Shown piece after piece: positions 13,695 through 24,625 of a stretch of 64,000 bases of DNA. Position 1 is the first letter of the stretch. Each line of letters begins with the position of its first letter. The stretch lies in the NCBI GenBank assembly GCA_023525715.1, contig CM042016.1, forward strand, positions 65,859,382 to 65,923,381. The letters run 5' to 3'. The DNA comes from Cichorium intybus. Lineage: Eukaryota > Streptophyta > Magnoliopsida > Asterales > Asteraceae. The position numbers and the translations under genes were made by a program. Under the pieces are notes generated by a model. That model ran no database searches, was not told the origin of the DNA, and saw nothing but the letters and a program-made list of their open reading frames with translations.

Positions 13695-14840
13695 CTATCT
13701 TGCTACAAAGACCACGTCTTCGCTCGGTCTGTAGAACAAGTATCCAAAAGAGTGTTTCGGGTATCCGATGAAGAAACACCTCTCACTTCTTTCTGCGAGC
13801 TTATCTGAAGTATCTCGTCTCGCGAAAGCTTCACAGCCCCAGACTTTGATGTGTGCCAACGAGGGAACTTTTCCCGTCCACATCTGGTGCGGTGTTTTTG
13901 CAACCTTCTTGGTTGGGACAAGATTTAGGAGATGGGCGGTAGTCTCTAAGGCATACCCCCAGAAATGGATTGGAAGTGAGGCTCGACTCATCATGGAACG
14001 AACCATGTCCAACAAGGTTCGGTTTCGCCTCTCAGAAACAACATTTAGCTGAGGTGTTCTTGGAGGCAACAACTGTGAAACAATTCCACATTCCTTGAGG
14101 TAATCGAGAAACTTGATACTAAGATACTCACCGCCTCTGTCGGATCTAAGCATCTTTATCTTTCTGCCCAATTGATTTTCCGCTTCATTTTTAAACTCTT
14201 TGAACTTTTCAAAGGTGTCCGACTTATTCTTGATTAAGTAGATATACCCATATCTACTAAAATCATCTGTAAAGGTCACATAGAACCACGTGACATCTTT
14301 AGTGGTTGTTCTGAAGGGACCACGCACATCTGTGTGTATGATATCCAACAGACCTTCACCTCTTTCAAAGGAACCTTTGAATGGTGATTTTGTCATCTTG
14401 CCAAGTAAGCAAGATTCGCATATATCATTCGACCCGAGGTCGAATGATTCCAACACTCCATCCTTTTGGAGTTGGGCGATGCGTTTCTTGTTTATATGGC
14501 CAAGGTGACAATGCCACAGACATGCCTTTTCTACACTGCTTGAAGCATCAATAGCTAAAACATTTTTACCATAATTATCAACGCACATAATAGATTCATA
14601 CACTCCATCACAAGGCATAACATTAAATATAAAAGCATTATTTTTGAAAACAGAAATTGAACCGTTCAATTTATTAAACTCATAATAAAAACCTTGTTTA
14701 AACAATGCATGAAACGAAATTATGTTCTTCGCCATATCAGGCGCATAGCAACAATTATGTAAATCTAATCTAACTCCACTACTCAGCATCAGTCCATAAA
14801 CACCGATCTTCGTAATAGGTGACGTTCGCCTATTGCCCAT
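13695..14840 (-). pseudogene. Copia integrase
   Basis: A 381-codon open stretch. The GAG-pre-integrase/zinc region has H110, H115, C141 and C144 (LWHCHLGH and CESC). The rve core has D171 (HTDVRG), D234 (RSDRGGEY) and E270 (SERRNRTL). The last two are 35 residues apart, the retroviral D,D(35)E pattern. TDDFSRYGYIYLI and HFWGYALETTAHLLN are typical of the family. The usual PQWNG motif reads PQLNV, a likely damaging change. The ATG at 14838-14840 is internal to the polyprotein, and the frame continues upstream into protease. Confidence 0.93.
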
Positions 14841-14983
14841 GACCAGGTTCAGTCTGCCATGCTCCAGCTCCCTACTTTCCTCTAGGCCCTGTAAATCAGA
14901 ACATATATGAAAACCACATCCTGTATCAAGGACCCATGAACTGGAAAAAGATGAGATATTAGATATAGAATACGTACCTGCCT
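14841..14983 (-). pseudogene. Copia protease remnant
   Basis: In the integrase frame, upstream of its first Met, the codons spell WVLDTGCGFHICSDLQGL. The DTGC aspartic-protease active site is at 14916-14927. The frame opens only at about 14983, while the gag frame overlaps it in another phase, so a single-base change in CAGGTACG near 14975-14983 separates gag from protease. This could be a damaging deletion; a programmed frameshift is possible but there is no obvious slippery site. Confidence 0.8.
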
Positions 14984-14984
14984 G

Positions 14985-15877
14985 TTACGGTTCACTTTAC
15001 CGTCCTTGATGTCCTGTAGATACGTTGGGCAGCTCCTCTTCCAATGACCCTTTTGCTTGTAGTAAAAGCAGTCGGCCTCTTTGGGGTTCCGAACATGTGG
15101 AATTCCGGAAGACTTACCTTTCGGGGCACCGCTAGATGACCCGACATGAGTCTTTTCCATCCAGTTCTGCTTAGGAGGGCCTTTCCGTTTCTTTCCTTTT
15201 CCAGAGCCAATAGCCAAGACAGGCGGGCTGACAGGGAGCACAGCTTTTCCCTTCATCCCGTCCTCAGCCGTACGAAGCATGCGGTGTAACTCAGCTAGGT
15301 TTGCGTGGTTGTTGTTCAAATGATATGCCAGTGTGAACTGGTCATAAGAGTTGGGCAAGGAGTTTAGCACTATGTCAACTGCTAAATCCTCATGGACAGG
15401 CATTTCCAGCTTCCTAAGCCTTTCCACATAACCATGCATCCTCTGCACATGTGCACAGATGGACTCGCCCTCCTTGGGCTTGCTGTTAGTGAAAGATTTT
15501 ACAACCTCACGCCTTTCGATGCGCTCTTGCTTGCAGAACCTTTCCATGAGCTCTTTGTGCATCTCGTAAGGCCAATAGTCCTCATAGACACGCTGCAGTT
15601 CAGGGTTCATAGTAGCGATCATGATGCAAGCCACTTTGGTTGCATCATCAGAGTGTTTAGTGTACGCAGCGATTTCCTCGGGAGTAGCGGTTTCAATGTC
15701 CACATCAACAAGCTCGGTTTCCAGAACATACTCTTTGTGTTCAAACCTTAGCGCCATTTTGATGTTGCGGATCCAGTCATTATAGTTAGTGCCGTCCAAC
15801 GTCACCTTTGAGCATAATGACAGAATCGAGGTGACATTATCGGGATTTGAGTGGGGAACGGATTGGTCAGAAGACAT
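14985..15877 (-). pseudogene. Copia Gag with defective zinc knuckle
   Basis: Starts at ATG 15875-15877 and is open for 331 codons, the last 30 or so after the frame change and therefore out of frame. A UBN2/retrotran_gag-type domain spans about residues 20-210 (LDGTNYNDWIRNIKMAL, MERFCKQERIERREVVK, DIVLNSLPNSYDQF). A basic linker follows, then a CCHC knuckle at residues 270-283. The knuckle reads C270, Y273, H278, C283, so the second Cys is Tyr. Gag forms the particle and binds element RNA through this knuckle, so RNA binding is probably impaired. Confidence 0.9.
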
Positions 15878-17135
15878 CTGAACAAGAAGAAGGTAGTTTT
15901 AATTAGATATAATAATAATAATAATCCTTATATTCACTCAAGAATAAATATAAGGCTAGGATCCTACAATGACAATCTACAATACCGAAAAGGGATGCCG
16001 TAATCAATATTGTAAATTTTATAAGGTAGGCGAATGACGATTCAGCCAATTCCACCGTGGAAACATAATCATATTATAATGGAATTCCTAGTTTCATTGA
16101 GATTTATCGAACTGTTTGACAGCATGTTTTAATCTCAGGAATGCCCCGCTGTTTGTGACTGGGATACCGAAGATCACAAATCGGGTGTGAATAACCATGC
16201 AAATTGCTTGGTACTCTTGAAGTCAATTGTCATCTCTAATTAATGTGCCGGTTATCCACACACGCTCCGTTAATAATGACAAAATCAAGAAACCCATTGC
16301 GACTCTTTGCGGACCCCAGTTGGCGTGTCGGTAAACCACACACGCTCCACCAACGTTCCACAAGGTGCAATGTGCAATTTCATGGATTAGCACCAATTCA
16401 CATTTTTAACCTAAAGTAACTAGATTGGGATTTGTTTTAGGGTTCTAGTACTTTCAATTATAGCATTATACTTTTAAGAGGCTTAGCGGTTCTATCATAC
16501 CCGTTCGGCTAATGACACTCGACTGACCAGGAGAGCGGTGGGTAAGAGTAGATACCCATTAGACTAACTTTTTATAGTCAGTCGCCTTATACCCTCTTTA
16601 GAGGACAGTTTTGTGAATGAGGCCTACTAATGGTAGACTGACCAATTTTCTTATATATATTAAATTAACTTTTAATCATAAATACATATAAGATATATTT
16701 TAATCTTATTAAAATATTTTAGAATTAATTTTATCTAAATTTTCGCAAATTTATACTAATTTTTTTGAAAATTTTAATTGATCCTTTAAACTGATTTAAT
16801 TAGTCTTTTAATTAATCAATTAATTAAACTAATTAAATCTAGGTTACATATTACCAAATTAATCAAATTAATTTATCTATAATGATCCTTGTGATTCTCG
16901 AAATTTACAAGCCAAGCAAGTAGGTTCAAGTTATTTAATTAATCTTATTACCAAAAATAACAACATACAATTAAGGCAAGAAAATCAAGCAATCAATGGG
17001 GGTACCAAAAGGGATGGCGACTAGGGTTAGGAAACCCTAGCCTTGGAATCGATTTTAGGCCATCTCCATGGGATGATTTTCGCAAAACACCCAAGGCACA
17101 AAACAGTTCAAATCAATTCACAAGAAAACAAGCTA
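15878..17135 (-). other. Copia leader (PBS to gag)
   Basis: A 1.26-kb untranslated leader without ORFs. It contains the paired 'gtgccggt..ccacacgctcc' motifs also found at 29570-29690 and 1790-1910, so the leader is conserved across coding-competent and non-coding family members. That suggests packaging or priming functions, by inference only. Confidence 0.7.
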
Positions 17136-17147
17136 TCTTTGATACCA
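17136..17147 (-). other. Primer-binding site (initiator Met tRNA)
   Basis: On the - strand it reads TGGTATCAAAG, matching the usual TGGTATCAGAGC with one change, one base inside the 5' LTR. Confidence 0.85.
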
Positions 17148-17148
17148 C

Positions 17149-17918
17149 TGAAGGGTTTCTATGCAAACAATGAACACAAAAATTCCTATGGTTCACATGC
17201 AACCCTAATATGATCTATGTTTTCTTCTATGAAGATTAGAACTAAAAACCTAAAGGATACAATTCAATTCTAAAGATGAATTAAGAAAAAGCAACCTTTG
17301 ATCTTATGATCCTTCAAGCAAGTAGCAAAGAGATCCAGCCTCAAATGCAAGTCACACCCAAGCAAGGAGAAGACAATCCAACAAAGTAGAGGAGAGAGGG
17401 GAGATGGCGTGAATATAGTGGTGCCAGGGGGTTCCTTATATAGCCTCCACAGGCTACACCTGAAACCCTAAGGAGCCTCCCAAGTGGGCAAGCCTGCAAG
17501 TCACTTGGACCAGGCTTCTAAAATCCTAGAAGGGTTTTCGCCAAACCATAGAGATGACTCCAGGGTGGTGCCACTTTTGGCCCCTGGCTTATCCCTTGTC
17601 AGTTATTCAACAATTGAATAATTACAAGTCAGCCCTTGCACTTTAATTAATTAACTTCATCACTAAATTAAATCCAATTAATTCTGGATTAAATCTCAAT
17701 TAATTAATATAGTTTCTAATTAATATATTAACACTTAAATATATTAATAAGCCATCTATATATATTCTATTGATTTATTAAACCCTTAATAAATCAATCT
17801 TTCTCTCTACTGAACTGTACATCAATTCCCCAACTATGAGGGCAACCCAAATGGACTTTTGCTTTTATTCATAAGATAATTACAATTACAAGTCATGACT
17901 TAGACACCTAATCCAACA
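17149..17918 (-). repeat. Copia 5' LTR
   Basis: 770 bp, a direct repeat of 10266-11035, ending GACACCTAATCCAACA before the AAAAT duplication. Confidence 0.95.
17434..17443 (-). promoter_or_regulatory. TATA box of the Copia 5' LTR
   Basis: Reads CTATATAAGG on the - strand. It is also present in the 3' LTR (10551-10560). Position and sequence fit the U3/R promoter. Confidence 0.6.
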
Positions 17919-18286
17919 AAAATATATCTCAATTTTATGCTTACTTGTTATTTTCAAGTAACAAATACATATTTATTCAACATTATGTAGCATTCTTTTT
18001 AGCAACAACTAATCATGCCAAAGAACCCATAATGAGGAAGACAAAACCCGAAATTTTCTCACTAAACTGTCAAACTGAAGCATACACAAGGCATTCAGGG
18101 GTGATGCTGATGAGATTTATGGAATCATATATGGGGGAGACACATAAAGGTTACAACTGTGGTTTGGAAAAAGAAGGAAAGTAGCAAGCGATACTTCTAA
18201 ATCGTTTAAGATACAAGTTTCTTGCAAAGTTACTTGTGTCTGATCTTAATGAAAAGAGAAGTGATGTGTATTTGTGCAATGGCTGA
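17919..18286 (+). pseudogene. Ulp1-like transposon gene, copy 1, 3' part (catalytic C-terminus)
   Basis: After the Copia element the exon continues briefly (LEKIYLNF across the junction), then a probable intron runs to AG at 18001-18002. The last exon has KPEIFSLNCQTEAY, RHSGVMLMRFMESYMG and LNRLRYKFLAKLLVSDLNEK, the normal C-terminus of transposon-borne Ulp1-like peptidases. The oxyanion-hole Gln (CQT) is kept, but the catalytic Cys of the usual DCGV motif is Ser (HSGV). With the missing His upstream, this copy cannot be an active SUMO peptidase. A TAG at 18182-18184 interrupts the frame, which then stays open to TGA 18284-18286. Confidence 0.75.
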
Positions 18287-18821
18287 TTTTTGACAACTAA
18301 GCAAGGAAGAGAAGAAGAAGAGAGCTGAAGACAAGGTGAAACAATTGGTGAATGAGATAATATGATTTATTCGAGTATTTTATTTCTTAAACATTGTAGT
18401 CTTGGTTTTCATAAACATATTAGTGTTTGGTATTTATATAATACTACTTAACTTCTCATTTGGAAACGAATTTTTTAAAAAAAAGTTGTTGGTACTATAT
18501 TCTTTTATTTGGATATTTATTATAACAAAACCACATATGTTATTTCCAAATGTCTTTAACATATTATAATCAAATTCATGAACCAAACATAAATCTGATA
18601 GTGTTCAACACATTCTAACATAATAAAATATTATTAATCACAAATCACAAAATTTGTTGTATAACATCAAATATTATAAGTTTCAAGGGTCACAATATTT
18701 AGTTAATATATTATAATAAAATGCATGAACCAAACATAAAATATAATATTGTTCAACAAAACATATATTACAAAAATATAAAAGCAGAAAATAATATATA
18801 CTTAAACCTAAGATAATGACA

Positions 18822-19310
18822 TTATATGTTAATAAAATCTTGTAAAGTTTTAACCTGATCTTCAAAGTTTAATCGGATCTTCTCGATCTGATGATGAATA
18901 TCTTCACAAACATCAACTTCTTTGTCAATAAACTTCAAGTGGGATGAGTAGTAGTCACTTGGAAACCAAGGTTTGTGAACTTCTTGATTCCGCAACAAGA
19001 CGGATCTAAACCTCTTTATTGCTTCTATGTGGCATTGAAGTGTCATCAACTCAGTCTTTGTATCAAAAAGCATATTAGTTTTGATCTTGGAGTACTTTTT
19101 GGCATAAAATGAAACCTTTCTGGAAACGTTTCCCATATCAGAATTCATCGTATTTGCGAATTTTAGAAAGAAGAAGTATTTGTGGATGTATTCCCTATGC
19201 CAAACACTTTGTAAATAAGAATAAAATGCAACATAACATAACATATATTTATAATAAGAATGAGGAATGTAGAAAGGCGGATTTATAAGTAATATTAAAT
19301 TGCATACCAA
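18822..19310 (-). CDS. Hypothetical, possibly a transposon-captured exon
   Basis: A 162-codon frame. The first third is hydrophobic and looks like translated AT-rich DNA. From about residue 50 the composition becomes protein-like, with charged, helix-prone sequence (AKKYSKIKTNMLFDTKTELM, IEAIKRFRSVLLRN, IEKIRLNFEDQVKTLQDF). A coiled-coil tendency is plausible. The region lies between the Ulp1-like gene and the repeat block, antisense to the Ulp1-like gene. I recognise no family, so this may be a decayed exon of the same transposon or chance. Confidence 0.25.
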   Translation of the reverse strand: MVCNLILLINPPFYIPHSYYKYMLCYVAFYSYLQSVWHREYIHKYFFFLKFANTMNSDMGNVSRKVSFYAKKYSKIKTNMLFDTKTELMTLQCHIEAIKRFRSVLLRNQEVHKPWFPSDYYSSHLKFIDKEVDVCEDIHHQIEKIRLNFEDQVKTLQDFINI

Positions 19311-19635
19311 TTAATATCTATGACATACTTTAAAAGCAACATTTAATAGTGAGACAATCCATAAAAGGCAATTCAAAGCATGACCATAATAACCCTAAAA
19401 CGATTACGGCTAAGAATATCGGAAGACGTATTTGAATTAAATGATTGTGAGTAAATAGAATCATACATTATCGAATATAATTATTAGATGACTTAAATAT
19501 TCAACAGGATACGAAAAGATTATGAGAAACCCTAGGAAGTTACTTCATCTACATTTATTATTACATCTCTCGATAACCGATCAATGGGTTCATCTGCATG
19601 AGTTCAAGACATTAAATCAAATGTCTCAAAGCAAG

Positions 19636-19901
19636 AAATTCAAGAGGAGATTAGGCAGTACCGAAATAAGTTTGCATGGGCAGAAAATACATTGAAGCTT
19701 ATTGGAGAAGAGTTTGACATTCAAGAAGAGATTCTTGAACAAATGTCTATCAAGCCCCCAACCATTGCTGCTCAAATGGAGAAGGTAATGCTGACCAAGG
19801 TCACTACAAAAAATTACCAACTCGTTAACTCTCTAGTTGATCTTTTGAAGCTACTGGAGGATAAGATCGAGGAAAAAGGGTCTATCCTCTTACATCATTA
19901 G
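19636..19901 (+). CDS. Hypothetical coiled-coil fragment
   Basis: An open frame with no clear start contains QEIQEEIRQYRNKFAWAE, then KLIGEEFDIQEEILEQ and LVDLLKLLEDKIEEKG, ending at TAG. Glu/Lys/Leu-rich helical character stands out from the AT-rich surroundings. No family is recognised, and no promoter or splice context is evident. Confidence 0.25.
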
Positions 19902-20648
19902 TTTGATGTTTAGATAATGAGTCATCTGGTTAGGGGTTTGTTCTTTTTAGTTTGATGTTATTATATTAGTTGTACTTGTTTGTATCTTCTTTTTTGTTAT
20001 ATTAACAAATATAATATAAGTTTATTATGAATGATGTTTATCTTTGATGTTTCACGATTTTGGCTTTATAACGAATATGGTATTTCTTCATGACAATCAA
20101 GGAAGATAAAAGATATGGTATCTAACTTGTAAACTATTGGCATTAATTAAGTCTACAGTTTTAAAGAAATCTGTGAGGACTACAAATATAACTTATAGAA
20201 GCGAATAAATGTCTATGAGTTAAAAGATTAGAAGATTAAAAAGTTTTGTTATTAACTTATTGGAATCAATCCTTATATTTCAACATGTTAACATGAAACT
20301 GACTTGCATCATTAAGAATTAAAATGGTTACACAAAAATAATTAAAAGTAAACTACTAATATGACTCAAAACCATTTTAAAATAGTTTATAAAAGAATCC
20401 AACCTACATTAAAATACCAACAATTATATACAACAAATACCTATAACTATAAGTGACTTTTATTTTTAAGATGACAATTTCTGCTATCGTGATATGTATA
20501 TTCACAACAACAACCACATTTCTTTTTTTTTTCTTAGAAATCTTGTTAACTAAATTTCTTCATAACTTTTCAAACGTTTCCGAGTTCCACACCCTTTGTT
20601 CATGATAATTGATGGATTCTCAACTTCAATAACATTTGGGAAAGTCAC

Positions 20649-20752
20649 ACTGATCTCATCCACACGATTATACACTTTACGGTGGAAGTGCATTTACCGG
20701 ACTAATCTCATCCACACGATTATACACTTTACGGTGGAAGTGCATTTACCGG
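20649..20752. repeat. 52-bp tandem duplication
   Basis: ACTGATCTCATCCACACGAT (20649) repeats as ACTAATCTCATCCACACGAT (20701), with one visible difference. It adjoins the left inverted arm of the following structure. Confidence 0.85.
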
Positions 20753-20753
20753 A

Positions 20754-22131
20754 TTATAAAAAACCCATTTCGTTTTTTTTGTTTTTTTTTAATTTTAGTG
20801 CTTATTTTTTATCGAAAAAAAATCTGAATATATAGAAATTTATAACTTTTTATCCTCTACAAATAGAGATCCATATTTATATACAAAAAACGATTTTTTT
20901 TCGAAATTTCCGCTAGTTGAGATTCACATGTGAATCTGAACTGTTATTCTGTTCACAGTTGACATACACAATGACATATGATATTCTCATGTGAATTCGA
21001 ATAAATTTTTGTGTGAATGTGAATAAAATTAACTTATGAATCATAGTATATTTATTATAAATGATTAAAATGTTGAATTGTTAAAAACTTTCTAACTAAA
21101 TTAATCATATTCATATTTCGGAGTATATTTAAAATACCATATGATATTGATATGTGAATCTGAGTAAATTGTTGTGTGAACGTAAATAATTTATATTGTG
21201 AATGAGAGTAAAATCATTATAAATGGTTAAAATATTGAAGTTGTAAAAAATTGTTAACTAACTCCTCAATACTATATGATTTTCATATATGAATATGAAT
21301 AAGTTTTCATGTAAATATGAGTAAATCCATTTGTGAATCAAGTATATTACTTATAAATGGTTATAATATTGAAATAGTAAAAGTTTCAAAAGTAAAATAA
21401 TTACTCATATTCAAATTTTTACAGTTTAGATTCACATGTGAACCTGAACTGTTATTATGTTATTCTATGTTGGCATTCACAATGACATATGATATTGTCA
21501 AATGAATCTGAACAATTTTTGTGTGAATGTGAATGAAATTAACTTATGAATCATAGTAAATTCATTATAAATGATTAAAATGTTGAAGTGTTAAAAATTT
21601 CTTAAGTAAATTAATCATATTCATATTACAAATTATATTTAAAATATCATATGATATTGATATGTGCATCTGAGTAAATTGTTGTGTGAATACAAGTAAT
21701 TCAATTGGGAATCAGAGTAAATTCATTATAAATGGTTAAAATGTTGAAGTAGTAAAAACTTATACTTAAATTCTCAATAATATTTGATATTGATATGTGA
21801 ATATAATTAAATTTTCTTGTAAATATGAGTAAATCCACTTGTGAATCAAGTATATTACTTATAAATTGTTATAATATTGAAGTAGTAAAAGTTTTAAAAG
21901 TAAAATAATTGCCTATATTTAAATTTTTACAGTTCAGATTCACATTATGAATCTAGACGAGCTGTACTTAAAAAAAATTATTTTTATATATCAATATAGA
22001 TGTCTATTTGTAGAGGTCAAAAAATTATGAATTTCGGTATATTCAGTTTTTATTTTGAAAAATAATAATGTCGAAAAATAAAAAAACAAAAAAATGAAGT
22101 GACTTTTTTTATTATAATCCTCTACAAGTGC
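20754..22131. mobile_element. Inverted-arm element with 508-bp internal direct repeats
   Basis: Two arms of about 180-190 bp (about 20754-20942 and 21925-22131) are imperfect inverse repeats of each other. Both contain CTCTACAAATAGA and a 'gattcaca..tgtgaatct' motif next to the core. Between them lie two direct copies of about 508 bp (20921-21428 and 21429-21936), each starting at or near the palindrome GATTCACATGTGAATC. Each copy holds three related submonomers keyed by CATATGATATT and TGTGAAT. Long arms with internal tandem repeats suit a non-coding MULE-like or foldback element. I found no certain target duplication. Confidence 0.55.
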
Positions 22132-22241
22132 GTCGACGTAAGAAATTTACAACCTATTTTTTCGCCGTTGATGGTTTTGATTCCGACGACCGAGATTAGT
22201 CCCTTGGTACCATGGATAATTTTAGTCCCTTATTGAACCCA

Positions 22242-22399
<158 letters not shown>

Positions 22400-22401
<2 letters not shown>

Positions 22402-22478
22402 GTAGTACCTTCTGTTGAGGTTTGGATGTAATATACCACATACATAGACAATGATTAGCCTTGTCAAACACTTGTTGA
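22400..22478 (-). pseudogene. FAR1/MULE transposase, downstream fragment
   Basis: On the - strand this reads QQVFDKANHCLCMWYITSKP, matching the segment after the second catalytic Asp in FAR1-type MULE transposases (VFPNAxHRLCMWHI). The codons join in frame to MKRVV at 38647 if the Copia element 22484-38641 and one target duplication are removed. Coding ends at the (TA)n array, so the third catalytic acidic residue and the SWIM domain are missing. Confidence 0.75.
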
Positions 22479-22483
22479 ACAGC

Positions 22484-22885
22484 TGTTAGGAATTAATTTT
22501 AGTTGGTTTAATCTTTTATTTATAGGGACTAAAAATATAAAATATAATAGTTATAGGTTTTATTGGGTTAATCGGTGTGAACCGAACACTTGGTTGTTCG
22601 GTTTGGACCTTGTGGTCGACAACCCTTGTGGGCTTGATTGATCGGTCCATGGGCTTAGGTTTATTTAGAGTGTTAGGCCTAGAGTATTTTAGCCTCATTT
22701 GTAGGTGGGTTTTCTCGAAATTGGTGCTAAGTAGAGAGAGAATTTGTTGAGTGTTCTCGGCAACCACAAACTTATGTACTAGTCTTTGATTTATACAAAG
22801 ACTACATTGAAGTTTGGATTAAATCTCCTTGTGTTCTTATGTTTGATTGATATCATTGTGATCTAGAGAGTATTGTGGACCTACA
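22484..22885 (+). repeat. 5' LTR of the short-LTR Copia element
   Basis: Starts TGTTAGGAATTAATTTTAG and ends GTATTGTGGACCTACA. Direct repeat of 38227-38641, which has small insertions relative to it. Confidence 0.9.
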
Positions 22886-22887
22886 AT

Positions 22888-22899
22888 TGGTATTAAAGC
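22888..22899 (+). other. Primer-binding site
   Basis: TGGTATTAAAGC, two changes from the initiator-Met PBS, two bases after the LTR. Confidence 0.7.
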
Positions 22900-23519
22900 T
22901 TGTTTTTGATATCAATCTTCTCATTGTTCTTGGAGATTTTTGAAGATTTTGGGAGTTTGATCCGTTTTTTGGACAGTTCTTGAGTATTTTTGGTGGTGTT
23001 TGTGTACCTTTGTTCTTGGTGCTTTTGATTGATCTTCAAGCAAATATCATTAAAAAAATCGTTTTTGATCCAAAAAGGCTGTTTACAGACTTGTTTGCAT
23101 GATTTTCAGATCTGAAAATAGTTGTTCGGTTAGGCATTTGGGTTGTTCGACGGCGGAATTAGCTGATTAGGGTTTCCTTGGTTTATTCGGCTGCGGCTAC
23201 TATAGCAATTAGGGTTTTGGTGTTTTTCGGTCCAACAGTGGGTTGTGCGGTCAGCCCAATTAGTTGTTCGGTGCAGCTAGGGTTTCAAGGTTTTTCGGTC
23301 AAGAGATTGTTCGGTTGATTGCTATTCGACTGGTTGTTCGGTTAAGCAATTGTTTGGCCAGGTTGTTCGGTTGAGGTTTCTCGGTCCAGGTTGTTCGGTG
23401 CTACAGTGAAAAAATTTCGAACCTGTGTCAAATTTTGGTTTTTTGCCAGAATTTTTTTTGGGGTTTTCAATCAACCTTTTGGCATTTTAAAGGCTTTTCG
23501 GGACACTTAAACCTTTAAA
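22900..23519 (+). other. Leader of the short-LTR Copia element
   Basis: Non-coding. Dominated by scattered GGTTGTTCGGT-type motifs (about 23120-23400), which also occur in the LTR (GGTTGTTCGGTTTGG), so the leader may have grown by local duplication. Confidence 0.5.
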
Positions 23520-24625
23520 ATGGCAACCACAACAGAAGACGATTGCGAAAAATCATGCACTCCGGATTGCGAAAAGATAATTGCTAAATATCGCGAACTA
23601 AATGAAAATATTGTCTGAAAAGTCTTTGATATGGAAAATCTTGTTTATAAACATAAAAAGAAGCTTAAACCTTTACAAGAAGCATTAGAAGCTAAAACCT
23701 CAGACTATCTAAAAATACAAGACGAACTTAGCACAACAAGATGTCACCTTAGATTCGCCAATGAAGATATTGCTAGTTTAACTGCTGAACTAAATACATT
23801 AAAATGAAAGTTTCAAAAGGAAGCATCAACCTTTAAGAAAGTTTATGTATCTAGTGAAGTAGTTGAATCTATACTTGAAAAACAAACTGTTTGGGCAAAC
23901 ATACATGGTGAAGGTCTTGGATACAGTGCAGTTCCCCCTCCATACAATAACAATTTTACTCCATCCTCGGACACTAAAGAATCAGAAGAATGTTATTGGT
24001 TAAATTATATTCAAACGAATTCATCTGGCACCACTAAGAGTACTGAAATGAACTCTACTGATCCCTCTACCTCATGTGCAGATACAGTTGAGAAGGAGGA
24101 TGAAATCAAGGAGAATAAGACTGCTAAGACTTGTGCCCTTTCTAAACCTTGTGGTGATGGTTTGAATTCAAAAATTCCAAATGTTGGAAAATACAAACCA
24201 CCAAAGTTTGTGAAAAAGGGTGACATTCCCTATTGACCAAGACCAACTCCCACAAAATGTGATTGTGCTTGTACTTGTGGCAACTCCTTGAAAAACTCAA
24301 AAGGACAAGGACCAAGTCACAATCTCATTTACTTGAAAAAACAAACATGCTTCAATTGTGGGATTGCAGGTCACATCGCCAGGAATTGTCCATATCGCCC
24401 ATACATTCCCTTCCATGCACAACACTGGCAGAACGTGCCAAGAGGGAGTACTTGCAAAAGAAAGCCCTCAAGATCACAATCAAGAGATGGCAACTGGAAT
24501 GAAGCCAAGGCCAAGAAGCAGGCCCCCAAGGACAAAATGACCGATCCGAAAGATGACTCTATCAAATCGAAATCGGTAAGGTCGAGTTCATCTCAAGGAT
24601 TGTCCTCGAGTCCACACTGGCAACA
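23520..24625 (+). pseudogene. Gag with coiled coil and CCHC knuckle
   Basis: One frame from ATG 23520 to the Gypsy insertion at 24631, broken only by three TGA codons (23616-23618, 23805-23807, 24234-24236). Residues about 40-110 are charged and helical (KKKLKPLQEALEAKTSDYLK), probably a coiled coil. A CCHC zinc knuckle CFNCGIAGHIARNC lies at 24348-24389 with all ligands present. An Arg/Ser/Lys-rich tail follows. The usual N-terminal UBN2 domain is not seen, so this Gag is probably a truncated C-terminal half. All three stops fit methyl-cytosine decay (CGA or TGG to TGA). Confidence 0.8.

Larger units (their letters stand above)
10266..17918 (-). mobile_element. Full-length Ty1/copia retrotransposon
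   Basis: A 7653-bp element with two 770-bp LTRs, TG...CA ends and a perfect 5-bp target duplication AAAAT (10261-10265 and 17919-17923). Read on the - strand it has 5' LTR, initiator-Met PBS, leader, gag, protease, integrase, reverse transcriptase, RNase H, polypurine tract and 3' LTR. The domain order integrase before RT defines Copia. By eye the LTRs differ at about 17 of 770 positions, roughly 2%. The polyprotein is broken by at least two frameshifts and three stops, so it is not autonomous now. It sits inside the Ulp1-like gene at a point where exon sequence resumes on the other side. Confidence 0.95.
18287..20648. other. AT-rich unassigned region
   Basis: Follows the Ulp1-like gene. A Lys/Glu-rich coding echo continues to about 18370 in another frame. 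The rest holds two weak ORF candidates listed separately and otherwise nothing I recognise. Confidence 0.4.

Noticed and set aside
11977..14508. + strand frames opposite the Copia polyprotein
   Set aside because: Antisense shadows of integrase, RT and RNase H, which carry clear catalytic motifs.
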